Assembly: GCA_039707465.1 (NCBI GenBank)
Contig: CM077647.1
Span: forward strand, 114,264,110 to 114,328,109
Length of the DNA stretch: 64,000 nt
From: Rhabdophis nuchalis
Taxonomy: Eukaryota > Chordata > Lepidosauria > Squamata > Natricidae
Direction: 5' to 3'
Made by a program: the position numbers and the translations under genes. The notes beneath the pieces are model-generated. The model was given only the letters and a program-made list of their open reading frames with translations. It was not told the origin of the DNA and searched no databases. This document shows, piece by piece, positions 46,809 to 59,100 of the stretch (position 1 is its first letter; each line of letters begins with the position of its first letter).

Positions 46809-48457
46809 CAGGGGTGTCAAACTCAAGTTCTGTGGGCCAGATCCAGCCCATGTTGAGGTTAGATCTGGCCACAAGGCCAGCCTGGAAACTGCGAGGGACC
46901 GGCTCTCACTGCCTCTGCTTGGCTCAGCGGGGTGATCCCACTAGGCATGCGCAGTTCATTTGCTCTGTCCTGCCTTGTCATGCCTCTCCTCTCCTTGCCC
47001 GGCCTCTCACCACACCCAGCCTCACCTCGGCATGCCTGGCCTTGCCTGGTCCTGCCTTGCTTTGTCTCGTGGGGACAGTGGCAACAGCAGAAGCCTTAGT
47101 ATCTGTGAGCAATCATGTGCCTTGGCCAATCTGAAACGATGCAAGAAACTCCTATCCCAAAGGTGCTTTTTCAAGAGGCAACTGGACTTTCTGGAAACCA
47201 AAGTATCTTTAAAAAAAAAAAAAAGCCCCTTTGGGACAACCATGACCTGGATGACTGAAGAATCCCCATAGACAAGAGACTCCTGTGCTCAGTGAACTGA
47301 CAAAGCACAGTTTCCCACCCAGGAGAAACAATCATTAGAACCATTTGCACCACTTAAAGATAAGCAGCTGATCTCACTCACCTCACAAGATATCCTAAGG
47401 CAGGGGTCTGCAAAGTTGGCTCTTTTAAGACTGGTGGACTTCAACTCCCAGAATTCCCCAGCCAGCATAGCAGAATTCTGGGAGTTGAAGTCCACCAGTC
47501 TTAAAAGAGCCAACTTTGCAGACCCCTGTCCTAAGGTAATCATCCAGATTTAAGGAAAGATCACATGCCCCCCAGAAAGGCAGTAAAGAAAATCAAGCCA
47601 AGCTTGCATCCTGCCTCTCAACCATTTCTTCCGTGGCTATGGCAACCCTTCTGTAGATAGCTGTTCCAGCCATGTTGGAAGTATACTCCCAAAAGCTTAA
47701 AACAACCCTTTAACAATCTTTAAGAAAGTCAAGCCTCAGGAAAGATACCACCAAAAAGTACCACCAACTTTTTGGTGGGGATGGGGGGCTCTGAAGAAGC
47801 TGTCTACAGACAGGAAGTCTGGGCATAAGGCCTACAATGTAACAAGCTTAACACAGAGGCAGTTTCTGGAAACACTTAAAGCAGCAGGACAATTAAGATA
47901 AGGATTAGGCTAGAAATACAGGCATACCAGAATGTTTCCTTCCTGCCTCCCTTGCAGGATAAGCCCTGTAAAGTGGGAAAAGATTTCTTCCAACAATCAG
48001 CTCAGAAATTTAACATCCGGTTCAAGAGAACCAGTGAGAACCGGTAGTAGCCCACCTCTGGCAGGTATCAGTGGGCAGGGGCTTCCCATTTTGACCTCTA
48101 TCTTGCTTCTGTGCCTGGACTCCAATCTAAAACCAAAAGGGCAGTTTGGCTCCCCCCCCCCCGCACCTTAGCACCATTCACACACCCCTGGCATCCTCCC
48201 CAGCTGCACATAAGCACCAGCACTCTGCTTCCCCCCCCCCCCCGCAGGCTTTGGGACTCACCTTGAATCACCCTTCCCAACCTTGTCTAGCCTACCACAA
48301 TTGCCCCTTGATGTAAGCAATGTCAAGTTCGCCATGCCCACCTAGTCAGGTGGGCATGGTTGGGTGGTCACATGACCATACAGCCGTGGCCACTGACCCT
48401 TTGAAGGTGACTGTAATGCTGATTTGGCCCTCAATGAAATTGAGTTCAGCACCCCTG
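46809..48457. mobile_element. Long hAT-type element with nested MITE
   Basis: Starts 'caggggtgtcaaactcaagt' and ends 'gaaattgagttcagcacccc' followed by 'tg'. Flanks ctctaggc / ttccaggc agree at 6 of 8. Same family as 2058-2362. The interior has no transposase and includes several other insertions. Confidence 0.6.
47401..47528. mobile_element. Palindromic hAT MITE, perfect 8-bp duplication
   Basis: 128 bp inverted repeat centred on 'gccagcatagcagaattc'. Flanks tcctaagg on both sides (47393-47400, 47529-47536). Nested in the larger hAT element. Confidence 0.93.
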
Positions 48458-48945
48458 TTCCAGGCCTTTCAAAGTTCAGACTTTACAGTGTTTGGGCCAT
48501 TTGGTGATGGCAGTAGTTGGTGGGGTGGATGGCAGCAAGACAGTGGCAGCCAAGTGCATCCCATTTTCATATCTCATTCACCTGTCATGCCAAGCTCTCA
48601 GAACTCCCAGAGCTGCAGTAACAGCGGGTATGAAAGTGGGAAGTCCCTGGTCACCACCACTGCTCTGCACTGCCACCCACTCACCCACCTGCACAGCTCT
48701 TTCTCCAGCTGCCTGTGGAGAGTTGTCCCTGCAGTGAATGGGCGATCCTGCATGAATTGGCAGCAGTGAATTGCAGGTGCAGGTTGGCAATGGTGAGCTG
48801 GCAGTGGTGAATTGACCGCACCACCTGGTTGTTGCCCACTTTGGAGAATAGGTTGATCCCCTCTTCTCTGTGACAGCTCCTCAAATATTAGAAGACTGCT
48901 ATCATGTCACAGCCAGTCTTTCTTTTCTTTAGACTAGACATAACC

Positions 48946-51281
48946 AAGGGACACAGTGGTTCAGTGGCTAAGACACTGAACTTGTCAATCAGAAAGGTCA
49001 GCAGTTTGGCAGTTCAAATCCCTAGCATAACACAGTGAGTACCCATTACTTGTCCCAGCTTCTGCCAACCTAGCAGTTCAAAAGCATGTAAAAATGGACT
49101 TCCTGTTCCTGTTCCCGGCGGCGACGGACGAACCTTGGGGTTCGTCTGCCGTTTTGTTCTTTTTTCTGCCCCTAACGGGGCGGGGTACCCCTTTTTGGGG
49201 GGGTCCCTCTATAAAACTGGCTTGCCTGGGCTGGTTTATCCTGGCGGCGGCTGGGAAACGGCCCTTGTCTTCGGTTTAGGCGAAGGAAGACATGCGGCGG
49301 GGGGGTTCCCCTTCGCCAATGGAGGACGGCAACGTACAATGAATTTGAAGAGAGCTGAGTGTTCGGGTCGGAAGGCTTTCCGAGGCTTTGGCGGCGAGGT
49401 GGAGAGTGAGTGATTTTAAAGTTATTTTTGCTGGCAGCCTGGACGGAAAGAATGTGGAGGGGGGTGTTTGTTTGTTTAATCCCCCCTCGGAATTAAAGCA
49501 GCGCTTGGAAATGGCTTGTGAGGAAGCGGACGTTTCTTATCTGGACTGCTTTAACAAGCGAAAGTGATTTGCGGTTTGTTTTTTCACAATGTATCTAAGT
49601 CCGGCTGGCTTGAAACAATTTTTCCTTTGCTACCTTCTCCTGCTGGCTTTCAGTTTGGGTGGTGGAAGATGGCTTCCCTTTGTTCTTGAATGACTATTTC
49701 ACTTATGGGAAATTATCAACATCCCTTTATGACTGGGACTTCCTCTCTCTATTAATGAAGAAATTTCTGGACTAATTGATCCCATCTCTGGAGTGCCTTC
49801 TCTGTTACAACTATTGATTGTGAAAGCTGTTTTTTCTCTGGATATTGAACTTTCTAACCCTGATTTGGACTTTTCTCCTCCTGATTTGCTTCAACGGCCC
49901 CACCCAAAAAACGCCATCTTAGTGGCACTGACTTTAACAGTTTACCATGGCACAAAAATCAGAATTGGCAGGTTTGGAACAAAGGATGTCTTCTTTGGAG
50001 ATTGTGTTACAAGCTTTGGTGCAAGAAATTAAAGCTTTGAGAGAAGATAATAGCAGCTTCAAGAAGGATCTTTTGGAAACACGGAAGCAAGTGCTGGAAA
50101 ACACACAGAAGACTGAGGAGTTGGAAGGGGGGCTGGCTGGGGCAAAGGGAGAGCTTTAAAATGTTAATAGTGAGGTTGGAGAACTAACTGGGCATATGTC
50201 TAGGATGGATTTTGAAAGGATGTCATATTTTTTAAGATTTCAGAACATTTCTGAACAGGCTGGTGAATGTCTTCCTGATCTCATGAGTACAATTTTAGCA
50301 GACTATTTACAGAAACCTAAAGATGAGATCAGGGGGGACATTGACCTAGTCTACAGAATAAATTCAGCATATGCCAGGATAAATGAAGTACCCAGAGAGA
50401 TACATATTAAATTTGTTAGAAGGTCAACCAGAGAGGGAATTTTGAAGGCGCAGAGAGGGAGCCCATTAATTTACCAACAAAAGGAAGTCGTCATCTTGAA
50501 GCAGATCCCAAAAAAGATTAGAGAGATGAGAAGGAGGTATTCCTTCTTATCCAAAAAATTGTTTGACCATGGGATTTGGTTTAAGTGGGCGATGCCGGAA
50601 GGGATGCTGGTGTTCTGGGAAGGAGGGAGAGTTAGGATTAAAACAGTTGTTGAGGCGGAAGCCTTTTTAAAGAAACATTCCTCTATCCTGGGGGAAGATT
50701 CAGGGGGGGACGGGGGAGGCCATGGCCCCGCCCGCTGGAGGCCAGGAAGGAGAAAAAGAAGATACAATTGCCAAGAGACTTAGATCAAAAAAATGATTTT
50801 GCTTGTTTTTTTATTAATATACTTTAACCTTGTTATCTGGATGTTTGTATATGACTGCCAGCATAGAATTGAGAATTTAGGATGTATGCACTTATTTTCA
50901 TCTCGTAGTACTTCTGAAAAATGTCTTTCTTAATGTTTTATTGTGAAGCCCTGGAAGGGCCAATGATCCCGACACAAAAGTTCTCAAAATGTTTCTGTAT
51001 CCCTTACCTTTCCCTTTTGGAAAAATTGTAAAAACCCAATAAAACTTTTTCAATACAAAAAAAAGCATGTAAAAATGCAAATAGGAAAATAGGAACCACT
51101 TGGGTGGGAAGATGCCTTCCCTTCTCTATGTGCCTTCGGCGTTTAGTCATGCTGGCCACATGACCATGGAGAAGTCTTCGGACATTGCTGGCTCTTCAAC
51201 TTTGAAACGGAGGTGAGCCCTGCCCCCTAGAGTTGGGAATGACTAGAACATATGTGCGAGGGGAAACTTTACCTTTACCTT
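48946..51281 (+). mobile_element. tRNA-derived SINE split by an L1-like insertion
   Basis: The head is 'gtggttcagtggctaagac' with the B box 'cagttcaaatccc'. The body continues after 51078 and ends 'ctttacctttacctt'. Flanks tagacataacc / tagacatatcc (48935-48945, 51282-51292) agree at 10 of 11. Confidence 0.88.
49098..51060 (+). mobile_element. Complete L1-like ORF1-only element, copy 3
   Basis: 1963 bp, flanked by an exact 17-bp target duplication aaaagcatgtaaaaatg (49081-49097 and 51061-51077), typical of target-primed reverse transcription. A leader of about 0.85 kb is followed by an ORF1-like region from 49947, broken by a stop at 50157-50159 (AAA to TAA compared with copy 2) and a shift near 50710. 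A roughly 260-bp tail follows, with AATAAA. No ORF2 remnant lies between the duplications, so the element inserted without one. Confidence 0.88.
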
Positions 51282-51526
51282 TAGACATATCCAGTTCCTG
51301 CAACCTTTCATCATCTGCCTTCTAATCATCTTTGTTCCTTTTCTCTCCACTTTTTCCAGAGTCTGAACATCTTTTTTGTATTATGGTGACCTAAATCTTG
51401 TAGTATTCCAAGTGTGGTCTTACCAAAGCAATGTAAAGAGGTACTAACACTTTGTGTAATCTTGATACAATCCTTCTGTTGATGTAACCTAGGACCATAT
51501 AGGCATTTTTGGCAGCTACAGCACAC

Positions 51527-51952
51527 TGGCTCGGGACCTAGTTACATGCGAGACCATCTCCTGCCCCATACATCCCTTAGACCGATCCGCTCCCACAGAG
51601 AGGGCCTTCTCAGGGTGCCGTCGGCCGGACAATGCTGACTGGCGACACCCAGGGGAAGGGCTTTCTCTGTGGCGGGCCCTGCCCTGTGGAACGACCTACA
51701 CCCTGAACTCCGTACCATCACCAACCTCTGCCTCTTCTGCCAGTGTTTAAAAACACACCTGTTTCATCAAGCATAGCCTCCGCTGTGACTAGTATTAGAT
51801 AGTTTTAAAATGGGGATTTTAATTGGTTTTAGCGCAGGTTTGAATATTTAATAGCTTTTTAAATTTTGTATTTTGTATTATTTATATGTTATTTTAAATT
51901 CCTGTGCACCGCCCTGGGTCCTTTTGGAGAAGGGCGAGATATAAATCAAATA
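51527..51952 (+). mobile_element. L2-like LINE 3' end
   Basis: Begins 'ctggctcgggacctagttac' and matches the last 430 bp of the large copies, ending 'gggcgagatataaat' with a CAAAACT-type repeat tail. Confidence 0.8.
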
Positions 51953-52694
51953 AAACTCAAAACTCAAAACTGTTAATTCATACTTAACTTGTTCTCCATT
52001 AGGACTCCTAGATGCCTCTCACAGTTATTGCTGCTAACTAGTTACTACCTATTCTACACCTGTGCATTAAGTTTTCCTTGCCTAAACCACAATTGGGATT
52101 GGAACACAGATCAACTCCACCTTTTGTACATGTGTTGTCATCTCACACAAAAACAAAGGAGCAGGATTTTGGTAACACACTTGTCATTTGATGTTTTGTC
52201 TTCCTCTTCCATGGAGTCCCAAGAAGGTCAACCTGCAGTCCGCTAAAACTGCTCTTGGGAATGTTTCTCCTAGATAAGAGTGGAGCTTCTGCATAATAGT
52301 GTCCCCAGTCCTGAATCCATGGTTGCAGCTCAAAAGATCATCAGGGATATCAAAAACATTGGAATATCCACCCAACATCACACATCACATTCCTCTGTCC
52401 ATCTCCAGTAAAGCTCATCCATCAAGCAAATTCTTTGCTTTCATTACCAGACCAGAACTCAGACCGAAATATATTTAGAAAATCAGCATGGATCAAGTGT
52501 GCAATTGGCTTAATCACTAGTACTTTGCCCAAGAAAGGGTGGTCAACTGAAATTTGGCATTAAGCCCTCACAACCTCAATCAATGGGTTGAAGCTTTTCC
52601 TGAGCAGGCACGGAAGGGCAGTTGCTTTCAAGAAGAGAGAATCAGATATTTAATAATGAAAAAAATACAAACACAAAATTCAACAATCATCACC

Positions 52695-52700
52695 TTTATT
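52695..52700 (-). terminator. Poly(A) signal of mucin gene B
   Basis: AATAAA on the minus strand, followed downstream by a TG/T-rich stretch (tgttgaattttgtgtttg), the expected cleavage context. It lies about 360 bp after the gene B stop codon. Confidence 0.7.
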
Positions 52701-53056
52701 GATTCCAAGCAAATCCGGAAAGGTCACGTTTGAACCTCATGCATATGAGTTGGCTGAAAAGTTGGCTGAGCCTCAGCATGAAGAAGATGGCTATGTGGCA
52801 GGAAATGTTCACACAAAATAGAACACGTCGGGATTTCACCATGCTTCATACTTTTGCGCACTTTGAATCAAACACTTCCATGGCTATTTCCTGATTAATT
52901 ACACTTGATGCAAAGTCCAACATGTATGAAGCCACTTGTCATCAACCTCTTTGTTCTCAGACAGAAAGTCTTGTTAATCATTTTTTAACAATAATTCCGT
53001 ATGCTTTACGTCAGCTCGTCCTCATTGGGTATGTTCAAGTGCAGTTCCACTAGCCT

Positions 53057-53120
53057 CTATTCATGAAATATGGGATTCTTTTGGCCTATTTTCAGTATAT
53101 GGTGAGCATCATCATATCTG
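53057..53120 (-). CDS. Gene B cytoplasmic tail exon
   Basis: Acceptor 'gttattcttgcag'. It encodes SRYDDAHHILKIGQKNPIFH and a final E, then TAG, in phase with the membrane exon. The untranslated end runs to the poly(A) signal at 52695. Unlike the gene A tail. Confidence 0.65.
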
Positions 53121-56100
53121 CTGCAAGAATAACACAGATCATTGTAAATAAACCCTAAGATAGAAGCAGCCCTCCCATGATACAGGTAATTCTCTCCCCT
53201 ATTGTGCGCTAAACCTCAGGTGAACAAGTCCGTGGCTCTCTAAAAACAGTAGCCACTTTCACCCCTTAGATAACTAGCAATAACAATTTCCTGTCTTAAA
53301 GATCTCAGAATTCCTGGATCTCCTCACTAGGACATTCTTCCCAATCAGATGGTCCAAGGATCAATGATATAGAGTAGGGATATGTTCTCCCTTGTTATGG
53401 TACCATTCGACTTCTTAGGCTTCTTACCTCTTCCTGGATCTTTTCCGCTTTGCTTTGATGAGGCAAATAACAAGGATGATACTTAACACAAAGAACACAG
53501 CCAGGGCAAGACTAAGGCACAGCACAATCTTTTGGATGGGCAATCGGCAGTAGCTATCCAGATACCAGAACATGTCCAAATTATTGCAACTATGGGAAAG
53601 AGAAATGAACTGATAAAAAGACGCTAAGTAACTTCCAATAGCAAGAATTCATTAAAACATTGTATTAAAATAATAAAATAGAAACATTAAAATAGAATAA
53701 ATCAATAGGCTTTCAGATCATAACTAACAAAGAAACAGTAACTGTCGCATTCTGTTAACCTGTCTTCATAGATAAAAAAGCATTGATTTTATTTGGTTTT
53801 GGAGCACTATAAGTGGGGAGCCATCCTAAAGTGGGAAAAGAGACAACAATGACTCCTTCGGCTAAGAAACAGAGATGAGCATCGTTCTCTAAAGTTGGAA
53901 ACAACTGGACAGGGACAATCTTTATCTTTCATTTCCAAATAGACTCCAAGGCAGCCCCAACTAAAGCTGTGATCCAAACAAGAGATGATGAAAGCACGGG
54001 AGACAATCGCTATAGTATTTTGTTACAAAACACCATCTGGTAATTGTGATGTGCTTTTAAACATTTTTGCCATATATTTATTTATTTTGCTAAATAAAAT
54101 AAATAAATTTAAAACACAGAAGAATTCATGCCCATTTAGACTCTTATTAATTCCTAAATAACTGCTCTCAAATCACTCTAACTTTGTGCTAGTCAGTGAG
54201 TTTCTGCTAGAGTTTCCAAGAAAGCTCCTTTGAAATGTCAACCAAATTATACTAGCATATTAATTCCCTTTCATCTTACACAATCTGATACTCCAAATAA
54301 ACCATTTTACCTGCTTTTCCTATTTTCTTCACTTGTCATAGAATTTCACAGATTTAACACGCTGTTTGATCAACTATTGGGATTCCAGTAAGAGCTTAGG
54401 GGTTTTCCTGAAGATCTGGTGAGTGATTTGATAGAGTCACTGCTTGGAATAAATTAGATGGCCAGAATTTTGGACCATATTGCCCTATGCAACCTCTCCC
54501 TATGCACTAATCCAAGAATTCACCTTGGTTTACCTAGAAGCACCGTGAGATGAAACACAGTAGAAATTATTTGGCACACTTGAGGAAGACTCAAGATGAC
54601 TGCATTATCTGATCAGATTACTATATTAGGGATTACCTATTGGTGATAAGGGTGGCCAAATGTCACCCTTATTCCACATTGCATCCACCAATAATTGTGC
54701 ACTGGCTGTGTTCAGGCTCATTTGTTCTCAGGTAGGTAGGGATGGCTCTTTAGAACATCTGTTGGGCCTTTGTGAGAATTATTCAGGCCATCTGATGGAT
54801 AAAGTCATTCAGAGCGATTCCAACATGGATTTTGACGGTGCAGGGAAAACCAAGGCGCCTGGATGGTATAATCTGGATGCATTTGAGACTCTGACTCATG
54901 ATGAAGTGCGTTGTTACTTTGGTCACATATTTACTGGATTTGGGTTATAAAAATGGCCAAAGAGGTGACCTGCAGTTGGGTCCCTGCTGTGATGTGAGCT
55001 ACTTTGATAGAGGGAATGTTACACCTCCTGCCTCAAAAGACACAATGAGGCGCCCTTTTCTCTTATTGTATTTCTTCTTGTTTCTCTTCTGTTTACTTGG
55101 GAACTGCCCAGAGTTATAGGGAGTCGGGCAACATACAAATTTAATAAATAAATAAACATGTTGATAATAACTATATTAATAACAGCTTTGTATATAGATT
55201 TTAGGGAAATGTGGGATTCTGCAGGCAGAAAAATGTAGTGAGATGGGAGAACATCTCTGTCAGATCTAATAACAGATCAAGATTTAAGGCTTACATCCTA
55301 ATGAACCTGGCTCTAAAGGACTCCTTTGATACTCCTCCTCCTCCTCCTCCTCCTCCTCCTCCTCCTCCGGTCTACTTACATGCAGTGGGGGCCTATTTCA
55401 GAGAGGCGGCAAACACCATTGAAGCAGTTCATGGAATCTGGAGTGTCTTTGAAACATCTTGAGATACAGCGCACAGTACCATTCATTATGTGGGGATAAT
55501 AGTAGTCTGCATACTCTGGACTACTTAAATTTTTACAGGTGTCTGGAAAAAAAAAGAGGTGCTAAATATATAATGAAATATGGGCAATACATGTAGTCAA
55601 ATGAACAAACTGCCCTGGCACCAACTATGATGTGAGGCAGCAAATTTGCTCAAACATAGCAAGATAATCCTACTCCCCCACGCTGCCCTGTGTACTAGTT
55701 TTGTAGCACTTTTGAAAAAATATCCTTCTTTGGCAGAAAATAAAAGATATCTGCACCATTATGATAGAGCTATATCCTCAAAGAGAAATAATCAAGATGA
55801 TTGTAAGAACTGAAAGAAACAAATTTAGGAGAATTTATAGGTTGCCCAGTTCTGCAAGGGTGAAACTCATATTTTTCTTTCTTGACTTCTTCCTCGTATT
55901 CTCCTAAACACCATATAAATGTGTCCTTTTCAATACATCTTTAGCTTTTTCCCTTCGGTTACAGTGGATATTTATAATACAGTATTTACTTAGGGCCAAA
56001 TTGTGTTTTAACAAAAGAACAAAGTCCCCCTTATGTTTTCTTCATTCTTATTCCTCAACCTTGAATTTTCTACTCAGTTTTACCATCGTTATTCAAGTAC

Positions 56101-59100
56101 ATCCTCAACATTACTGGATTTCCCCCTCCCCCCAATTCTTAAGAAATACTTAATAGTTACTGCTTTTTTTTTCATTCCCAGCATATTGTGAACCATGTTA
56201 AACTTGTCCTTAGCTGTTCCAGTTTTAAAATAGTGTTTTTACTCTTCCCTTTGGCACAATTCTTCTATAGGTAGCTTCAGACATACTCTATCAACAAGTG
56301 GCTGCTGTGTCTCCCCCCCCCCCCCACCCCATTTGAGGCTGGGAACCATCTCATTATTTTGCAAGAGAGAAAAATTTCTTGAAAGTAATGTATGCTTTTA
56401 TGTTTTTCTCCTGGCTCAAGAATTGGCACTTTAGGATAGTTTTCTAGTTCCTAGCTAGAGAAGAGCGTAAATGACATCTTTTAGCATAACTTTCACAGCT
56501 TCTTTTCCATCTTCACCTCATCTTTGCCTCGCTGCAAATGCTACAAGTGGGCGTATGGTAGCTGGAGAAGACTTCATTGATTGATTCATTCATTCATTGA
56601 TTGATTCATTCATTCATTCATTGATTTTCCATGGATTTGACCTGAAGGATCCTCTTGGCTTGCTAGAGGTTCCCCATGACTGTGTCATGGGATTGACACT
56701 ACAAACTGACATAAAGTAGTTAGATGAAATGGATTGACTGGATTGATAGATGGATTGGATCAATATATCATCAAATATTTCAGGGACTTTCATTTATGTA
56801 TGAAAACAAACAGTTCAAATATCCATGGCAGTGTTAGCAGTTACACATTTAAAATGTGGATTGAACAATTGAGCAGTTTTAAAATGTAAAACGTAGTCCC
56901 GATAATCTTGACACATCTACCCATCTGTTTACTGAAACTTACCGTTTAATGAAAAACTTGGAATAAGAGTCAAGTTGGGTAAAGGAACAAAGCACAGTTC
57001 TGGTCCTGAAAATATATATATAATTGCATTCATTAGTTATCTGGGGTGGTTATATATGTTGGTTTATTTCATCCAAAATTCTTCTTCACATACCACCTCT
57101 GGCTGGCCACAGAATGAGGAGGGAATGGAGATTTTGCAGTATCCTTCCCCTGTCATGCCTACCAAGCCACACCCACAGAACCGGTAGCAGAAAAAATTGA
57201 ATTTTATTACGCACTGTAAATCTCTTCCCTACCCAGCAGAGGGGACCTGAGGCTTCAAGAACTTCCCTCCCCTTCTCTGCCTGTTCATTCAGGCAAAACC
57301 TCCCTTATTCATAGCCCCTTCCCCCCAGAAGAAAAGGGAATTATAAGCACAAAAACCTAAAGAATGAACCAAAGCTGCATTTGAGCCCTACATCCCTTTT
57401 GCCCAAGAAACCGAGCAATAATCCTTTTCCTGACCCACATACACAACACCAGATTTTATTCTATTTTATTTTATTGAGGGGGGGGGGAGATTCCTCCTCT
57501 GATTTGGGACAAATAGGGGAAAAAAGAATGTATTTGCTGCCATCTAGTGGCTATATTGAAATGTGCAAGCCATCCGAAAGGAGGCTTGTGGCTCATCCTA
57601 AAAACACTCTTGCTTAAAAGAAGAAAGAGCCAGGAATCTTGCTTATTTCTCACCCAGTGGAAGAATTTACCCAGCCGTATATCATACCTGAAGGATCAAT
57701 ACACTCTCCTTCAGTATGTAAATCTTTCAAGGAGTGTTCCACTGCCGCTATAATAATTTTTATTATATGCTGAATCATTTCCTCATTATTCTGTATTAGT
57801 ACGTGGGAGATGACTTTATGTTCCACAATAATGCTGCCATTCCTAGGAAAACAATGAAGGAAGAAAAATTCCTCAGGTGCTGATGATGATAAATTTTATT
57901 AGAATAAGTATTTTAAATTTTATATATTTTATATACTTTGTATGTATTTTAACATCCCTGTGCGCCGCCCTGGGTCCTAACAAGGAGAAGGGCGGGGTAT
58001 AAATTTAATAAAATAAAAATAATAAATAAAATAAAGACTGTAATCGTCCCATCCTTTTTCTCCATCAAATTCAAAGTGAACTAGTACTTCTAGTCCTTTC
58101 CATTTAATCCACACAACTATCTTAAGAAACAGTTTAGAATAAGAGCTTCAGACTGGCACAAAGTTCCTCTGGAAACTTCCTGACTGAGTGGGATTTCAAA
58201 CTCAGCTTTAGTCTAAGCCTTTAACTGCTTTAACTTGCAAGATCATCATTGCTTCTCTTGAAGAGCTATTTCATCCTACTCAAATGTTTCCTGGAACACT
58301 TGGTGACTGAAAGTATATATAAGACATGCAAAATGCCCAATCTTACAATTCTCTAGCCATGCTTGGTTCCTTCCCTGCTCAGGCCCTGAACTATCCACAT
58401 TTAAAAAAAAAAAAAGAATTCTGAAGAGGGATTAAAGGTAAAGGCACATATGTGCTAGTCATTCCTGACTCTAGGGACTGGTGCTTATCTCCATTTCAAA
58501 GCCGAAGAGCCGGTACTGTCCGAAGATGTCTCTGTGGTTATGTGGACGGCATGACTAAATGCCGAAAGCGCACAGAACCAGAATAGGAGGTTCCTATTTT
58601 GTCTACTTGCCTTTTTTACATGCTTTCGAACTGCTAGGTTGGCAGAAGCTGAGACAAGTAAGGACAGCTGACTCCATTACACTGCACTAGGGATTCAAAC
58701 TGCCAAACTGCCGATCTTTTTGATCGACAAGCTCAGTGTCTTAGCCACTGAGCCACCGTGTCCCTATTCCTTAAGCGAAAAAAGAGGATCCACAATGGGA
58801 GAAAAGTTCTACCCATATTCAAGTTCACTGGATGCCTCATCATCCCAAAGAATAACGAGATCTCTTTTTAGACACCCACCTCATTCGTAAGATCTCCACA
58901 TCACGGTATCCAGGGACACCACGATAAACATCTTTAATCTACAAGGGAGAAAAAGTATAAGAAAGCCTTCATAAGCAAAGAAACCTATGCCAGGAAAGAG
59001 ACTTGAATTAGAAACAAACCTCCTAAAGCATTGAGTATGTGGTCTGCGCTGTGCCTTGTCTAATTCTCCAGCTGCAGAAAGCTGAGAATCCAAGAAGCGA

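Larger units (their letters stand above)
48838..52250 (-). mobile_element. CR1-like LINE segment split by later insertions
   Basis: Minus-strand CR1-like sequence at 48838-48934, 51293-51526 and about 51960-52250 resembles 14320-15340. It is split first by a SINE and then by an L2-like 3' end. No intact frame. Confidence 0.6.

Noticed and set aside
48946..49030. Possible tRNA gene
   Set aside because: The A and B boxes belong to the head of a tRNA-derived SINE. The cloverleaf is not complete and the same unit recurs at 31.7 and 58.7 kb.
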